Below are positions 24,586 to 32,945 of a stretch of 64,000 nucleotides of DNA, one piece after another. How positions within the stretch are numbered: position 1 is the first letter of the stretch; each line of letters opens with the position of its first letter. The stretch covers positions 1 to 64,000 of the forward strand of contig JADKFE010000025.1 of the NCBI GenBank assembly GCA_016717595.1. Reading direction: 5' to 3'. The notes beneath the pieces are model-generated. The model worked only from the letters and a program-made list of their open reading frames with translations, was not told where the DNA came from and did no database searches. The position numbers and the translations under genes are program-made. The stretch is from Deltaproteobacteria bacterium (lineage in GTDB: Bacteria > Myxococcota_A > UBA796 > CAJQPC01).

Positions 24586-27500
24586 TCAGAAGTCCCGGGT
24601 GAGCATGTCTTCGCTGGTGGCCTGGCCGATCTCGCCGCCGCTCGACTCGGGCACCGTGCCCGCGAGGAACGGCATCGACCGGCCCCCGCTGGCGACCCGG
24701 CCCGTAGACTCGTCGATGGGCGCGCTCTGCGCCCCAGGGATCGGGGGGAAGGGTCGGTTGGCGGACTTTGGCACAGCCTCCTTCATGTAGGACATCCAGA
24801 TCGGCAGCGCCACCTTGCCGCCCGTAGACGACACGCCGAGGCTCTTGGGCTTGTCGTAGCCCACCCACACCGCGGTCATCACGTCGGGGTTGTAGCCGAC
24901 GAACCAGGCGTCCATGAAGTCGTTCGTGGTGCCGGTCTTGCCCGCGACGTGCAGGCCGAGCTTGTTCGTCTCCGCCGCCGTGCCCGCGCTGGTGACCTCT
25001 TGCAGGAGCCAGGTCACGATGCCCGCCACGGTGGGGTCGAGCACACGCTCCCGCGCGGAGCCCTCGTGCTTCTCAAGCACCTTGCCGTCCCGATCTTCGA
25101 CCCGCTCGATGAAGTAGGGCTCGACCTTGTCGCCGTAGGTGGCGAAGGCCGAGTACGCCCGAGACAGCTCCAAGACCGTGAGCGAGCCCGAGCCCAAGGC
25201 GATGGACTGGTCCTCTTGCAGAGGGGAGGTGACGCCCAGCTTCTTGGCCATGTTGATCACCGGATCGACGCCGATGTCGCCGATCACCCGCACGGTGACG
25301 GTGTTCTTGGACAAGGCCAAGGCCCGGCGCAGGGTGATGTTGCCCAGATAATCTTCGCTGTAGTTGCCCGGCTTCCACAGCTTGTCGTCGAGGGTGTTGA
25401 TCGACAGCGGCGCGTCGAGCACGATGGAGCCCGCGGTGTAGCGCCGGCTCTCGATCGCCGCGGCGTAGACGATGGGCTTAAACGTTGAGCCCACCTGACG
25501 CTGGGCCTGAATCGCGCGGTTGTACTCGCTCTTCTCGATGTCTACGCCGCCGACCATCGCCCGGATCTCGCCGGTGTTGAGGTCAAACGACAGAAGCGCG
25601 CCCTCAAGCTCTGGGGCTTGGTACAGCCGGGCGGCGGCCAGCGCGGCGTCTGCGGCGGGCGGGTAACCCTCGAAGGGCTTGGCGTCGGCGGCCTTGAGCG
25701 ACTCGACGGTGACCATCACCACGTCGCCCCGGCTGAGGATGCGGGTGAGGTTGTCTTGGGTGCGGCTGCGCCAGGAGCGCTCGGGGTTGGGCTCGTAGCC
25801 CCAGGTCGTCCACGAGAGCGGGATGAGCGCCTCGTGCGCGCCGATGCCGATCTTGGCGTGTTTGGCCTCGACCTCCAACACCACCGCCTCAAACCGATCG
25901 CCCACCCGCAGCGACGAGCGCTCTGGGAGCGGCCCGCGCCGGGCGTTGTCGGCGAGGTGCTGGTCTAAGTCGCGCATCGCCACTTCTTGCTGCTTGAGCC
26001 GGGCCTTGATCGCCGCGTCGTCGAGCAGCTTCTCGACGGGCCCACGCCAGCCGACCTGCTCGTCCATGTACTGCACACCTTTGGTGACCGACTCCTGGGC
26101 GAGCTGCTGGAGCTTGAGGTCGCAGGTGGTGTGGACGATGAGGCCCTCGTTGTAAACGCGCTCCTCGCCATACGTCTCGACGAGGTGGCGGCGGACCTCT
26201 TCAGTGAAGGTCGGCGCGAGCACCCGGGTGGGGTTCTCGGTCTTGACGATCTTGACCTGCTCATCAAGGGCGGCCTGGTGGGTGGCCTCGTCGATGAAGC
26301 CCTTGTCGAGCATCTGGCCGAGCACGTACTCTTGCCGGGCGCGGGCCTTGTCCCAGGCCTTGTGCGGCGAGTAGTCCGAGGGCCGCTGGGGCAAGCCCGC
26401 CAGGAGCGCCGACTCGGCGATGGTGAGCTCCTCGACGTGTTTGTCGAAGTAGATCCGCGCCGCCGCCTCGACCCCATACGCCCGGGAGCCGAGGTAGATC
26501 TGGTTGAGGTACAGCCAGAGGATGCGGTCTTTGTCGAAGGTCTCTTCGATGCGGCCCGCGAGGATCATCTCGCGCACCTTACGCGCGAGCTTCTTCTCGT
26601 TGCTCAGCAAGAAGTTACGCGCGACCTGCTGCGTGATCGTCGAGGCGCCTTGGGCCATCTCCCCTTCGGAGAGATTTCGCAGCATGGCCCGGACGATGCC
26701 CATCGGGTCTACGCCCCGGTGGTTGTAGAAGTTCGCGTCCTCCGAGGCTAAGAACGCGTCCTTGAGGTGTTGCGGGAACGCCTCAAAGGGGACGACATAT
26801 CTTCGTTCGTTGTAGATCTCGCCGAGCACCTCCCCGTTGCGGTCGTACACCAAGGTGACCGTCGGGGGACGGTAATCTTGGAGCGACTCCAACGACGCGA
26901 GGTCTTGGGAGAAGAACCAGTACACCCCAGCCACCGCCGCCGCGCCCAAGAGCGAGAGCAGCAAGAAGGCCCAGGCGAGCCAGCGGAGCTTGGAGCGACG
27001 CGCCGGGGGCCCTTGGGGCGGCGGCGGAGGGGGCTGGCCGTGCATGGCGTGGCCCTCGTTGAAGGGGCGTGAGGCCCACTGGGGAGCGGGCGCGCGGGAG
27101 GGAGGCGCAGACGCCCCTGGCGGCGGCGTCGTGGCCCCAGGCGGGGTGTGCGTCCGAGGGGGCTGCTGCGCGTATTGAGGCTGCTGCGGGTACTGCTGCG
27201 CCGGGTACTGCGGCTGCTGGGGATATTGCTGCTGAGGCGGGTATTGCTGCTGAGGCGGGTACTGCGGCGCGAACTGCGGCGGCGCGGCGGCCCGGGGCGG
27301 CTGGGGCTGCACCGGCGGCGGCAGGGGCGCGGGGGCCGAGCGTGTCTGCCAGCTCGCCTCACCATAGGCGTCTTCGTCTTCGCCGCCGTCCATCACCGTC
27401 GGCGCCTCCTCGTCCATGTCTTCGCGCTCGACCACGGTGCGGCGCTCTTCAGCGTCGGGGAAGGAGTTGTCTTCTGCCGGGTACGAGGAGTTGACCTGGG

Positions 27501-27756
27501 GGAAGCTGAACTCTTCAGGCCGGGTGAAGGGCGGCGGCGGCGCCAGCGACGGCGGCGCCACGGGCGGAGCGACGATTCGGCGCGCCTCACCCAAAAATCC
27601 GCCCCCTTCGTTGCGGATCTTGGTGATCGCCTGGGGCGAGTACGTCAGCGCCAACAGCCGACCACAAGAGCATTGCAGCTCGCTGCCCGGGGGCGGGTAC
27701 GGGTTCTCCAAGCGGTGTGGACGCTTGCAGTTCGGGCAGGTGATCTTCAGCGCCAT
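24586..27756 (-). CDS. Class A penicillin-binding protein (PBP1A type) with N-terminal zinc ribbon
   Basis: 1056 residues. Cytoplasmic part (1-250): a Cys4 zinc-ribbon-like motif (Cys7, Cys10, Cys29, Cys31), then a long Pro/Gln/Tyr-rich disordered region. One membrane helix follows (LAWAFLLLSLLGAAAVAGVYW). The GT51 glycosyltransferase has SEDANFYNHRGVDP and GASTITQQVARN. An OB-like insert (about 600-670) is followed by the transpeptidase: VGSTFKP (nucleophile Ser), SKNTV and AGKTGTT. It polymerises and crosslinks peptidoglycan. A typical PBP1A is 750-850 residues; the extra length is all N-terminal. A sigma-70 promoter at 27823-27852 precedes it, divergent from the S41 protease gene. Confidence 0.93.
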   Translation of the reverse strand: MALKITCPNCKRPHRLENPYPPPGSELQCSCGRLLALTYSPQAITKIRNEGGGFLGEARRIVAPPVAPPSLAPPPPFTRPEEFSFPQVNSSYPAEDNSFPDAEERRTVVEREDMDEEAPTVMDGGEDEDAYGEASWQTRSAPAPLPPPVQPQPPRAAAPPQFAPQYPPQQQYPPQQQYPQQPQYPAQQYPQQPQYAQQPPRTHTPPGATTPPPGASAPPSRAPAPQWASRPFNEGHAMHGQPPPPPPQGPPARRSKLRWLAWAFLLLSLLGAAAVAGVYWFFSQDLASLESLQDYRPPTVTLVYDRNGEVLGEIYNERRYVVPFEAFPQHLKDAFLASEDANFYNHRGVDPMGIVRAMLRNLSEGEMAQGASTITQQVARNFLLSNEKKLARKVREMILAGRIEETFDKDRILWLYLNQIYLGSRAYGVEAAARIYFDKHVEELTIAESALLAGLPQRPSDYSPHKAWDKARARQEYVLGQMLDKGFIDEATHQAALDEQVKIVKTENPTRVLAPTFTEEVRRHLVETYGEERVYNEGLIVHTTCDLKLQQLAQESVTKGVQYMDEQVGWRGPVEKLLDDAAIKARLKQQEVAMRDLDQHLADNARRGPLPERSSLRVGDRFEAVVLEVEAKHAKIGIGAHEALIPLSWTTWGYEPNPERSWRSRTQDNLTRILSRGDVVMVTVESLKAADAKPFEGYPPAADAALAAARLYQAPELEGALLSFDLNTGEIRAMVGGVDIEKSEYNRAIQAQRQVGSTFKPIVYAAAIESRRYTAGSIVLDAPLSINTLDDKLWKPGNYSEDYLGNITLRRALALSKNTVTVRVIGDIGVDPVINMAKKLGVTSPLQEDQSIALGSGSLTVLELSRAYSAFATYGDKVEPYFIERVEDRDGKVLEKHEGSARERVLDPTVAGIVTWLLQEVTSAGTAAETNKLGLHVAGKTGTTNDFMDAWFVGYNPDVMTAVWVGYDKPKSLGVSSTGGKVALPIWMSYMKEAVPKSANRPFPPIPGAQSAPIDESTGRVASGGRSMPFLAGTVPESSGGEIGQATSEDMLTRDF

Positions 27757-27822
27757 CGGGCCTGCTGCGCCTGGAGCGGCGAATAACCGCGGGTGAGTTG
27801 CCGCTTCAAGGCGGTCTGGGCG

Positions 27823-27852
27823 GGTATAGCCTAGGTCGCCACACTACGTCAA
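27823..27852 (-). promoter_or_regulatory. Sigma-70-type promoter for the PBP gene
   Basis: On the minus strand, TTGACG (27852-27847), 18 bases, then TATACC (27828-27823). It lies 67 bases upstream of the PBP start. The opposite strand carries a consensus -35 TTGACA at 27869-27874, but only a weak -10 after 17 bases, which may serve the S41 gene. Confidence 0.5.
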
Positions 27853-27947
27853 GACTGGGTCGTTCACGTTGACAGTCCTGACCACTGCAAGACTTGTGAG
27901 TAAACTGCGTAATGGGTACTGCGGCGAGTCGCCGCCTGGAGCGATTC

Positions 27948-29756
27948 ATGAGTCGGTTCTCTCGGTCTGGTCTCGCGCGTGGGGTCGCTGTCTTGAGCCT
28001 CGCGGGCCCCTCTTCCCTCTTGCTGTACCACCTCGCCTCCGGTGTGGCGGCGGGGGGCGCCGGTGAGGGCCTCGTCCCGCCCACCCTTCGAGAGACCCTC
28101 GGCGCCGCCGTCGGCTCCCAGCCCTACAGCCTGACGCGGCTGTTCTTGCTCAAGCGCGCCATGGATCGTGTGGACGAGAGCTATGTCGATCCTTCTCGCG
28201 TGTCTTGGGACGACATGTACGACGCGGCGCTCAATCAGGTTGAGCGTCGAGTGCCCGAGGCGCTCTTCCGCCGTGAGCCCAAAGGCAGCGTTCTTCACGT
28301 CACCATCGGCAGCTTCGTCACCTCCGTCGGCGTCGGCGAGATCAAGACCAAGGGCCAGTTTATGCAAGAGACGGCCCGGGTCGCCGCGCTCTTGCAGACC
28401 CACCTCTCCGACGAGGTGCCCTTCCCCGAGGTGGAGTACGCGCTGATCAACGGCGCGCTCTCTACGCTGGACCCCCACTCCATCCTGCTGGAGCCTGAAG
28501 ACAGCCGGGAGATGGAGGTCGAGAACTCCGGCGAGTTCGGCGGCTTGGGCATCACCATCGTCATGCGTGAGGGGCGGCTCACCGTCGAGTACCCCCTTGA
28601 GGAGACCCCGGCTTGGAAGGCCGGGGTTCAGCCCGACGACCGCATCGTGCGCATCAACGGCGAGTCCACGCTCAACATGGACATCAACGAGGCCGTGAGC
28701 CGCCTGCGCGGGAAGGTGGGCGATCCGGTCACGGTCACCATCGAGCGCGACGGCTGGAAAGAGCCCAAAGACTTCGTGATCATCCGCGACAAGATCAAGA
28801 TGAACCCCGTCATCGGCGAGCTGCTCGCCGGGGGTGTGGGGTATGTGCGCATCAACAACTTCCACGCCGTCGTCTCGGCGGACCTCGCGACGCTCCTCGA
28901 TCAGCTCCGGGTGAAGAACAACAACCAAGAGCTGCGGGGCCTCGTGCTCGACCTGCGGGGCAACCCCGGCGGGTACCTGCACCAGGCGATCGAGGTCTCG
29001 GACATGTTCTTGTCCTCGGGCACGATCGTCTCCACGGTGGAGCGTTTTAACCGCCGGGTCGACTCCAAGTCCGCCACCTCGGCGGGCACTGAGGCCAACT
29101 ACCCGATGGTGGTGCTGGTCAACACGAACAGCGCCTCGGCCTCGGAGATCGTCGCCGGGGCCCTGCGCAACAACGGCCGCGCCGCCGTGGTCGGTGAGCG
29201 CACCTTCGGCAAGGGCTCGGTCCAGAACCTCTACCCCAACAACGAGGACGACTCCCAGCTCAAGCTCACCGTCGCCCGCTACCTCACCCCCGGCGACCAG
29301 AGCATCCAGAGCGTCGGTGTGCCCCCGGACGTGCTCTTGGAGCAGTCCATCGTCGAGACCCACACCGACAAAGAGACCAACAAGACCGACCCCGTCGTCA
29401 CGCTGTTCTGGCGGGAGCGCCTCACCCGCGAGGCCGATCTTGACCACCACCTCGGCGACGCGCTGCCCCCCGCCGACGCGCCGGTCTACGCCGTGCGCAC
29501 GCTGAACCACCTCGACGTCGAAGAGAACACCCGCCGCGACCGCCGGGATCTCTCCAAAGACAACGAGGTGCAGCTCTGCCGCGAGCTCATCCTCGCCGCC
29601 CCGCCCAAGGCCAACCGCGCCGAGCTCCTCGCCGCCGCGGGCAAGGTGGTCACCACCACCCAGCGCGCCCAGAGCGACGAGATCAAGGCGGCCTTCCAGA
29701 GCTTCGGCATCGACTGGACGGCGGGGATCAGCCCGCCCAGCCCCAGCTCACCGTGA
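27948..29756 (+). CDS. S41 family C-terminal processing protease with PDZ domain
   Basis: About 602 residues. The N-terminus has a membrane anchor or signal (GVAVLSLAGPSSLLLYHLASG). A helical region follows, then a PDZ domain (about 190-270, GGLGITIVMREGRL ... GVQPDDRIVRING) and the S41 protease core: GYVRINNF, GLVLDLRGNPGG, NTNSASASEIVAGAL with the catalytic Ser, and GERTFGKGSVQ with the catalytic Lys. Such CtpA-type enzymes trim periplasmic proteins. I prefer ATG 27948 (GGAG six bases upstream) over ATG 27912. The end is probably artificial: one extra G in the G4 run at 29723-29726 would continue into the next frame. Confidence 0.88.
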   Translation: MSRFSRSGLARGVAVLSLAGPSSLLLYHLASGVAAGGAGEGLVPPTLRETLGAAVGSQPYSLTRLFLLKRAMDRVDESYVDPSRVSWDDMYDAALNQVERRVPEALFRREPKGSVLHVTIGSFVTSVGVGEIKTKGQFMQETARVAALLQTHLSDEVPFPEVEYALINGALSTLDPHSILLEPEDSREMEVENSGEFGGLGITIVMREGRLTVEYPLEETPAWKAGVQPDDRIVRINGESTLNMDINEAVSRLRGKVGDPVTVTIERDGWKEPKDFVIIRDKIKMNPVIGELLAGGVGYVRINNFHAVVSADLATLLDQLRVKNNNQELRGLVLDLRGNPGGYLHQAIEVSDMFLSSGTIVSTVERFNRRVDSKSATSAGTEANYPMVVLVNTNSASASEIVAGALRNNGRAAVVGERTFGKGSVQNLYPNNEDDSQLKLTVARYLTPGDQSIQSVGVPPDVLLEQSIVETHTDKETNKTDPVVTLFWRERLTREADLDHHLGDALPPADAPVYAVRTLNHLDVEENTRRDRRDLSKDNEVQLCRELILAAPPKANRAELLAAAGKVVTTTQRAQSDEIKAAFQSFGIDWTAGISPPSPSSP

Positions 29757-30865
29757 GCCTCGACCTGGGGCCCGACGCGGTGCTGCTCGCCGGGGAGGCG
29801 CAGGAGGAGCTCATCTATGTGAAGGTCACCAACAACGGGCCCGCGCCGGTGTTTCAGGTGATGGCCATCGCCGACTCGACGGCCTCGTGGCTCGACGGCG
29901 GCGAGTTCTTCTTTGGGCGCATCGACCCCGGCCAGACCAAGGTGTGGCCCAAGCGGGTGCAGCTCCCCGAGGGATACCGCGACTCCGTGGAGCAGGTCAC
30001 CTTCAAGCTCCAAGACGGCCAGCGCCGGGTGCTTGGCGAAGAGGACGAGCTCGTGCGCACCGTGGGCCAGCTCTTGCCCCGGCTGAGCTACGCCTGGAGC
30101 GCGACGGACGCCCCGGCGGTGAAGGGCACCAAAGGCGACGGCGACGGCGTCATCGAGCCCGGCGAGACGATCGCCCTGCGCATCGACGTCACCAACAACG
30201 GCCCCGGCCCCACGGATGAGGCCTTCGCCCGGGTAAAAAACCGCGCGGGCACGGCGATTGACCTCAAGGTGGGCCTCGCTGAGCTGGGCGTGATCCCGCC
30301 CGGCGAAAAACGCACCGCGGAGCTGCTCTTTGAGGTGAAGGGCGCGGCGCCGATGCTCGAGCTTGAGCTCACCGTCGGCGACCAAGACCGCTACGACCAC
30401 GCCGCGGTGTGGCTGGGCGGCTTCTACGACTACGCCACCCAGACCATCGACCTCAAGCTCCCCATCTCCCAGCCCCTTCGGGCGACGACCTTGGCGCCGC
30501 CGACGCTCTCGGTGACCAACAGCCCGCCGCTCTATGTGGGCGACGCCGAGGTGGTGCTCTCGGGCCTCGCTGAAGACGACGTGGGCCTGCGCGACGTGAT
30601 CATCTACCAAGCCTGGGAAGACGGCGAAGAGAAGCTGTTTTACCAAGGCGGCGGCACGAGCCTGCGCAGCCTGCCGTGGACGGTGGACGCCACGCTCAAG
30701 GAGGGCCGCAACCTCTTCGTCGTGTTGACCCGGGACGACATGGGCCTCACCGACATCCGCTCGGTGAGCGTGTGGTACGACCCCGACGCCGCCCAGGGCG
30801 CCTCGCCCCAGGCCTCGCTCACCCAGCCTTTGGGCGGCTGGCCGGCCACGAGCGCGCTGCGCTGA
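29753..30865 (+). CDS. CARDB/Ig-like repeat protein, probable C-terminal extension of the S41 protease
   Basis: 370 residues of beta-sandwich repeats: LIYVKVTNNGPAPVFQV (about 20-100), DGVIEPGETIALRIDVTNNGPGPT (about 130-215) and an Ig-like VTNSPPLYVGDAEVVLSGLAEDDVGLRDV (about 245-340). No signal peptide is present, which is odd for a secreted-type protein. Immediately upstream this frame reads GDQPAQPQLTV, a natural linker from the protease, so I think both parts are one gene of about 970 residues broken at 29723-29726. The alternative is a true second gene starting at GTG 29753 with a GTGA overlap, needing another route out of the cell. An intrinsic terminator follows at 30915. Confidence 0.75.
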   Translation: MSLDLGPDAVLLAGEAQEELIYVKVTNNGPAPVFQVMAIADSTASWLDGGEFFFGRIDPGQTKVWPKRVQLPEGYRDSVEQVTFKLQDGQRRVLGEEDELVRTVGQLLPRLSYAWSATDAPAVKGTKGDGDGVIEPGETIALRIDVTNNGPGPTDEAFARVKNRAGTAIDLKVGLAELGVIPPGEKRTAELLFEVKGAAPMLELELTVGDQDRYDHAAVWLGGFYDYATQTIDLKLPISQPLRATTLAPPTLSVTNSPPLYVGDAEVVLSGLAEDDVGLRDVIIYQAWEDGEEKLFYQGGGTSLRSLPWTVDATLKEGRNLFVVLTRDDMGLTDIRSVSVWYDPDAAQGASPQASLTQPLGGWPATSALR

Positions 30866-30914
30866 AGATCTTCGGCCAAACGTCAAGGGCTGAGCCCTCC
30901 CCAAGCCGCAATCT

Positions 30915-30950
30915 CCCCCCCGATCGCCTCGTGCGGTCGGGGGGTTTTTT
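30915..30950 (+). terminator. Rho-independent terminator after the S41 unit
   Basis: CCCCCCGATCGC pairs with GCGGTCGGGGGG across a short loop (one G-U pair) and is followed by six T. This is a textbook intrinsic terminator 50 bases after the stop. Confidence 0.9.
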
Positions 30951-30967
30951 GTTCCTTGGGATCAACC

Positions 30968-31002
30968 CGCAATCATTGCGCACACTATGGCCAATCTATG
31001 AA
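30968..31002 (+). promoter_or_regulatory. Palindrome and possible promoter of the roadblock/PYP-like unit
   Basis: CGCAAT-C-ATTGCG (30968-30980) is a perfect 13-base palindrome. It overlaps a -35-like TTGCGC (30976-30981), which is followed after 15 bases by TATGAA (30997-31002). A repressor at the palindrome would block this promoter. The spacing is short, so the promoter call is tentative. Confidence 0.4.
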
Positions 31003-31065
31003 CAAACCAATCACAAACTCATCACCCCCTCAATCAACCTTCAGCCCCCAAGACCGGGAGCCCCC

Positions 31066-31422
31066 ATGAACTCAAGCCAGAGCGCGCTGCTCAACGAGCT
31101 CTTCTTCATCAACCCCGACATCTTGGCGGCCTCCTTGGTCAAGACCGACGGCACGGTGCTCTCTCACCGCGGGCAAGAGGACGCCGGGCTCGCGGCCTTG
31201 GGCTCGATGCTCGCCGTCGTCGCCGGGCGCGCGGTCACCGAGCTTGGCCGGGGGATGTTGACCTCGGTGGTGGTCGAGGGCGACGAGGGCTTCGTGGTGG
31301 TCGAGCCGGTGAACGATGACTCCGTCGTGGCCGTGGTCGCCCACCGCGGCGCGGCGCCGGGCCTGGTGATCTCCGACGTGCGGGCCTCGATCAAGGCCCA
31401 CAACGCCTCGGTGCGGTCGTGA
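31066..31422 (+). CDS. Roadblock/LC7 domain protein
   Basis: 118 residues, a single roadblock fold: LLNELFFINPDILAASLVKTDGTVLS, GLAALGSMLAVVAGRAVTELGRG, MLTSVVVEGDEGFVVVEPVNDDSVVAVV. In bacteria these bind or regulate Ras-like GTPases (MglB acts on MglA in myxobacterial motility). No small GTPase is encoded in the window. The start ATG 31066 has GGGAG five bases upstream; upstream open sequence is not coding. The next gene overlaps by four bases (GTGA). The unit lies between two terminators, so it is transcribed on its own. Confidence 0.87.
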   Translation: MNSSQSALLNELFFINPDILAASLVKTDGTVLSHRGQEDAGLAALGSMLAVVAGRAVTELGRGMLTSVVVEGDEGFVVVEPVNDDSVVAVVAHRGAAPGLVISDVRASIKAHNASVRS

Positions 31423-32909
31423 TCGCCCCCGCGGTTTTTGCGGCCCTCGCCGTGGCCGCCGTCGCCGTCGCCGGGTGGTGCTGGAGCCGGGCGAGCCGGG
31501 CCGAGGCCCAGCAGGGCGCGCTCGCCGCCCAGCTCAACGCCCAGGCCGAGGCCCACGCCCAAGCCCAATCCAAGGCCGAGGCCACGCGCCGTCAAGAGTC
31601 CGAGGCCCTGCTCCTTGAGCTGCAGCGCGCCCGAGACAACCTCTCCGCGCTCAACCTGCGGCACCAAGACGCTGAGGCCCGGCTGCTCACCCTGAACAAC
31701 CAAGCCCAACGGGTCGGCGCGATCACCGTGGCTTTGGCCCGGGCCGAGGCCGAGCTCACGACGCTCACCACCCGCGCCCAAGACGCTGAGGCCACGGTCA
31801 TCGAGCAGGCCCAGGCCCTCCAGACCACCCAGGGTCGTCTGGACCACGCCGAGCGTGAGCTCTCCCGCCTGCGCCTCGACCGTGAAGGCGGCGCCTCTCG
31901 CGCCATCTTTGTGCGGATGCAAGAGCTCGACCAGCGCGCTGAAGAGCTGCAGCGCCGCCTCGACGTCTGGGCCCGCCGCGCCCAAGACGCCGAGGCGGAG
32001 CTGGCCCGCCGAGAGTCCGAGACCCACGATGCGAGCGTCTTGGCCGAGCGGGACGAGCTGCGGGCGAGGGTCGGCGCCTTGGAGGACAGCCAACGCCGCG
32101 TCACCACCACCCGCGCCGCCTTACGCGCTGTGGGCCTGCCGCTCACCCCGCGGGACGACCAGCTCTTCTCCGCCGAGCGCCGTGAGGGCACAGAGTCCGC
32201 CCTTCGTGAGGTGTATACAAACGCCCAGGCCGCCGCCGCGGTGATCTGTGACCGCCGGGGGGTGAGCTGGGCGCGCTTCGGCAACGCCTTGATCGTCGAG
32301 CGCCTCGTCGCCACCGCCGCCCAGGCCGCGCGTCACCCCGCCACCGAGGCCTTGGGTCGCCCGGTGCAGCTCGTGAGTGAGCTGTTCGGCGTCTATGGCC
32401 GCCACCTCATCCACCTGCCGGGCCCTGAGCTGTGGCTGGGGGTCACGTCGAGCCGGGAGTGCCCGGCCTTGGGCCTGCGCCTCGCCCGCCTGCAGCTCAT
32501 CGGCGTGCCGACGCTCACCACCCCGCCGCCCGACGACACGCCAGAGCTGGCGCTCGACCCCGACCGCTCCGACCGCCTCGGCGCCTGGGCCGCCCGGCGT
32601 GGCGCCTTGGCCGCGGCGATCTTCGGCGAGGGTGACCCGGCGAGCACCGACTCCCCCTTCGCCGGGGCCTGCGCGCCCCTCGTGCCCGAGGTGCTCACCG
32701 CGTTCAGGCGGGTGCAGCGCGACGGGTTCGCCGCCGGGTTCACCCTGCTCTGGCGCGGTGAGGACGATCTCTGCCTCGCCGCCCGGGTCATGGAGGACGG
32801 GCAGACCGTCACCTTCGCCCGCTTCTCCGCGCCCCCTTCGCCCCGCGCCTTGGACGACCTGAGCGCCACGGTGCGCTGGCTGACGCCGCCGATGGCCGCG
32901 GCGTCCTGA
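31419..32909 (+). CDS. Membrane-anchored coiled-coil protein with C-terminal globular domain
   Basis: 496 residues. One N-terminal membrane helix (VFAALAVAAVAVAGWCW) is followed by 200 residues of Ala/Glu/Gln/Leu heptads (about 28-235), a long coiled coil facing the cytoplasm. The C-terminal half (about 260-495) is globular. Its segment YTNAQAAAAVICDRRGVSWARFG through SELFGVYGRHLIHL...LWLGVTS has a roadblock-like strand/helix pattern, which would suit interaction with the roadblock protein before it. This likeness is weak and inferred. The start is GTG 31419, overlapping the roadblock stop. It may be a scaffold linking the roadblock and PYP-like proteins to the membrane. Confidence 0.7.
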   Translation: MIAPAVFAALAVAAVAVAGWCWSRASRAEAQQGALAAQLNAQAEAHAQAQSKAEATRRQESEALLLELQRARDNLSALNLRHQDAEARLLTLNNQAQRVGAITVALARAEAELTTLTTRAQDAEATVIEQAQALQTTQGRLDHAERELSRLRLDREGGASRAIFVRMQELDQRAEELQRRLDVWARRAQDAEAELARRESETHDASVLAERDELRARVGALEDSQRRVTTTRAALRAVGLPLTPRDDQLFSAERREGTESALREVYTNAQAAAAVICDRRGVSWARFGNALIVERLVATAAQAARHPATEALGRPVQLVSELFGVYGRHLIHLPGPELWLGVTSSRECPALGLRLARLQLIGVPTLTTPPPDDTPELALDPDRSDRLGAWAARRGALAAAIFGEGDPASTDSPFAGACAPLVPEVLTAFRRVQRDGFAAGFTLLWRGEDDLCLAARVMEDGQTVTFARFSAPPSPRALDDLSATVRWLTPPMAAAS

Positions 32910-32945
32910 TCCCTTCCTTCGCCCCCCTGAGCCTGGAGCTTCAAG

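Noticed and set aside
23921..24868. A 315-codon version of the Pro-Asp-Thr-Gly lipoprotein
   Set aside because: The first 95 codons overlap the transpeptidase end of the PBP gene and are Arg/Gly-rich without features. The lipobox sits just after the PBP stop.
30676..31065. Extended start for the roadblock gene
   Set aside because: The upstream open stretch overlaps the end of the previous gene and runs through an intrinsic terminator. ATG 31066 has a good ribosome binding site.
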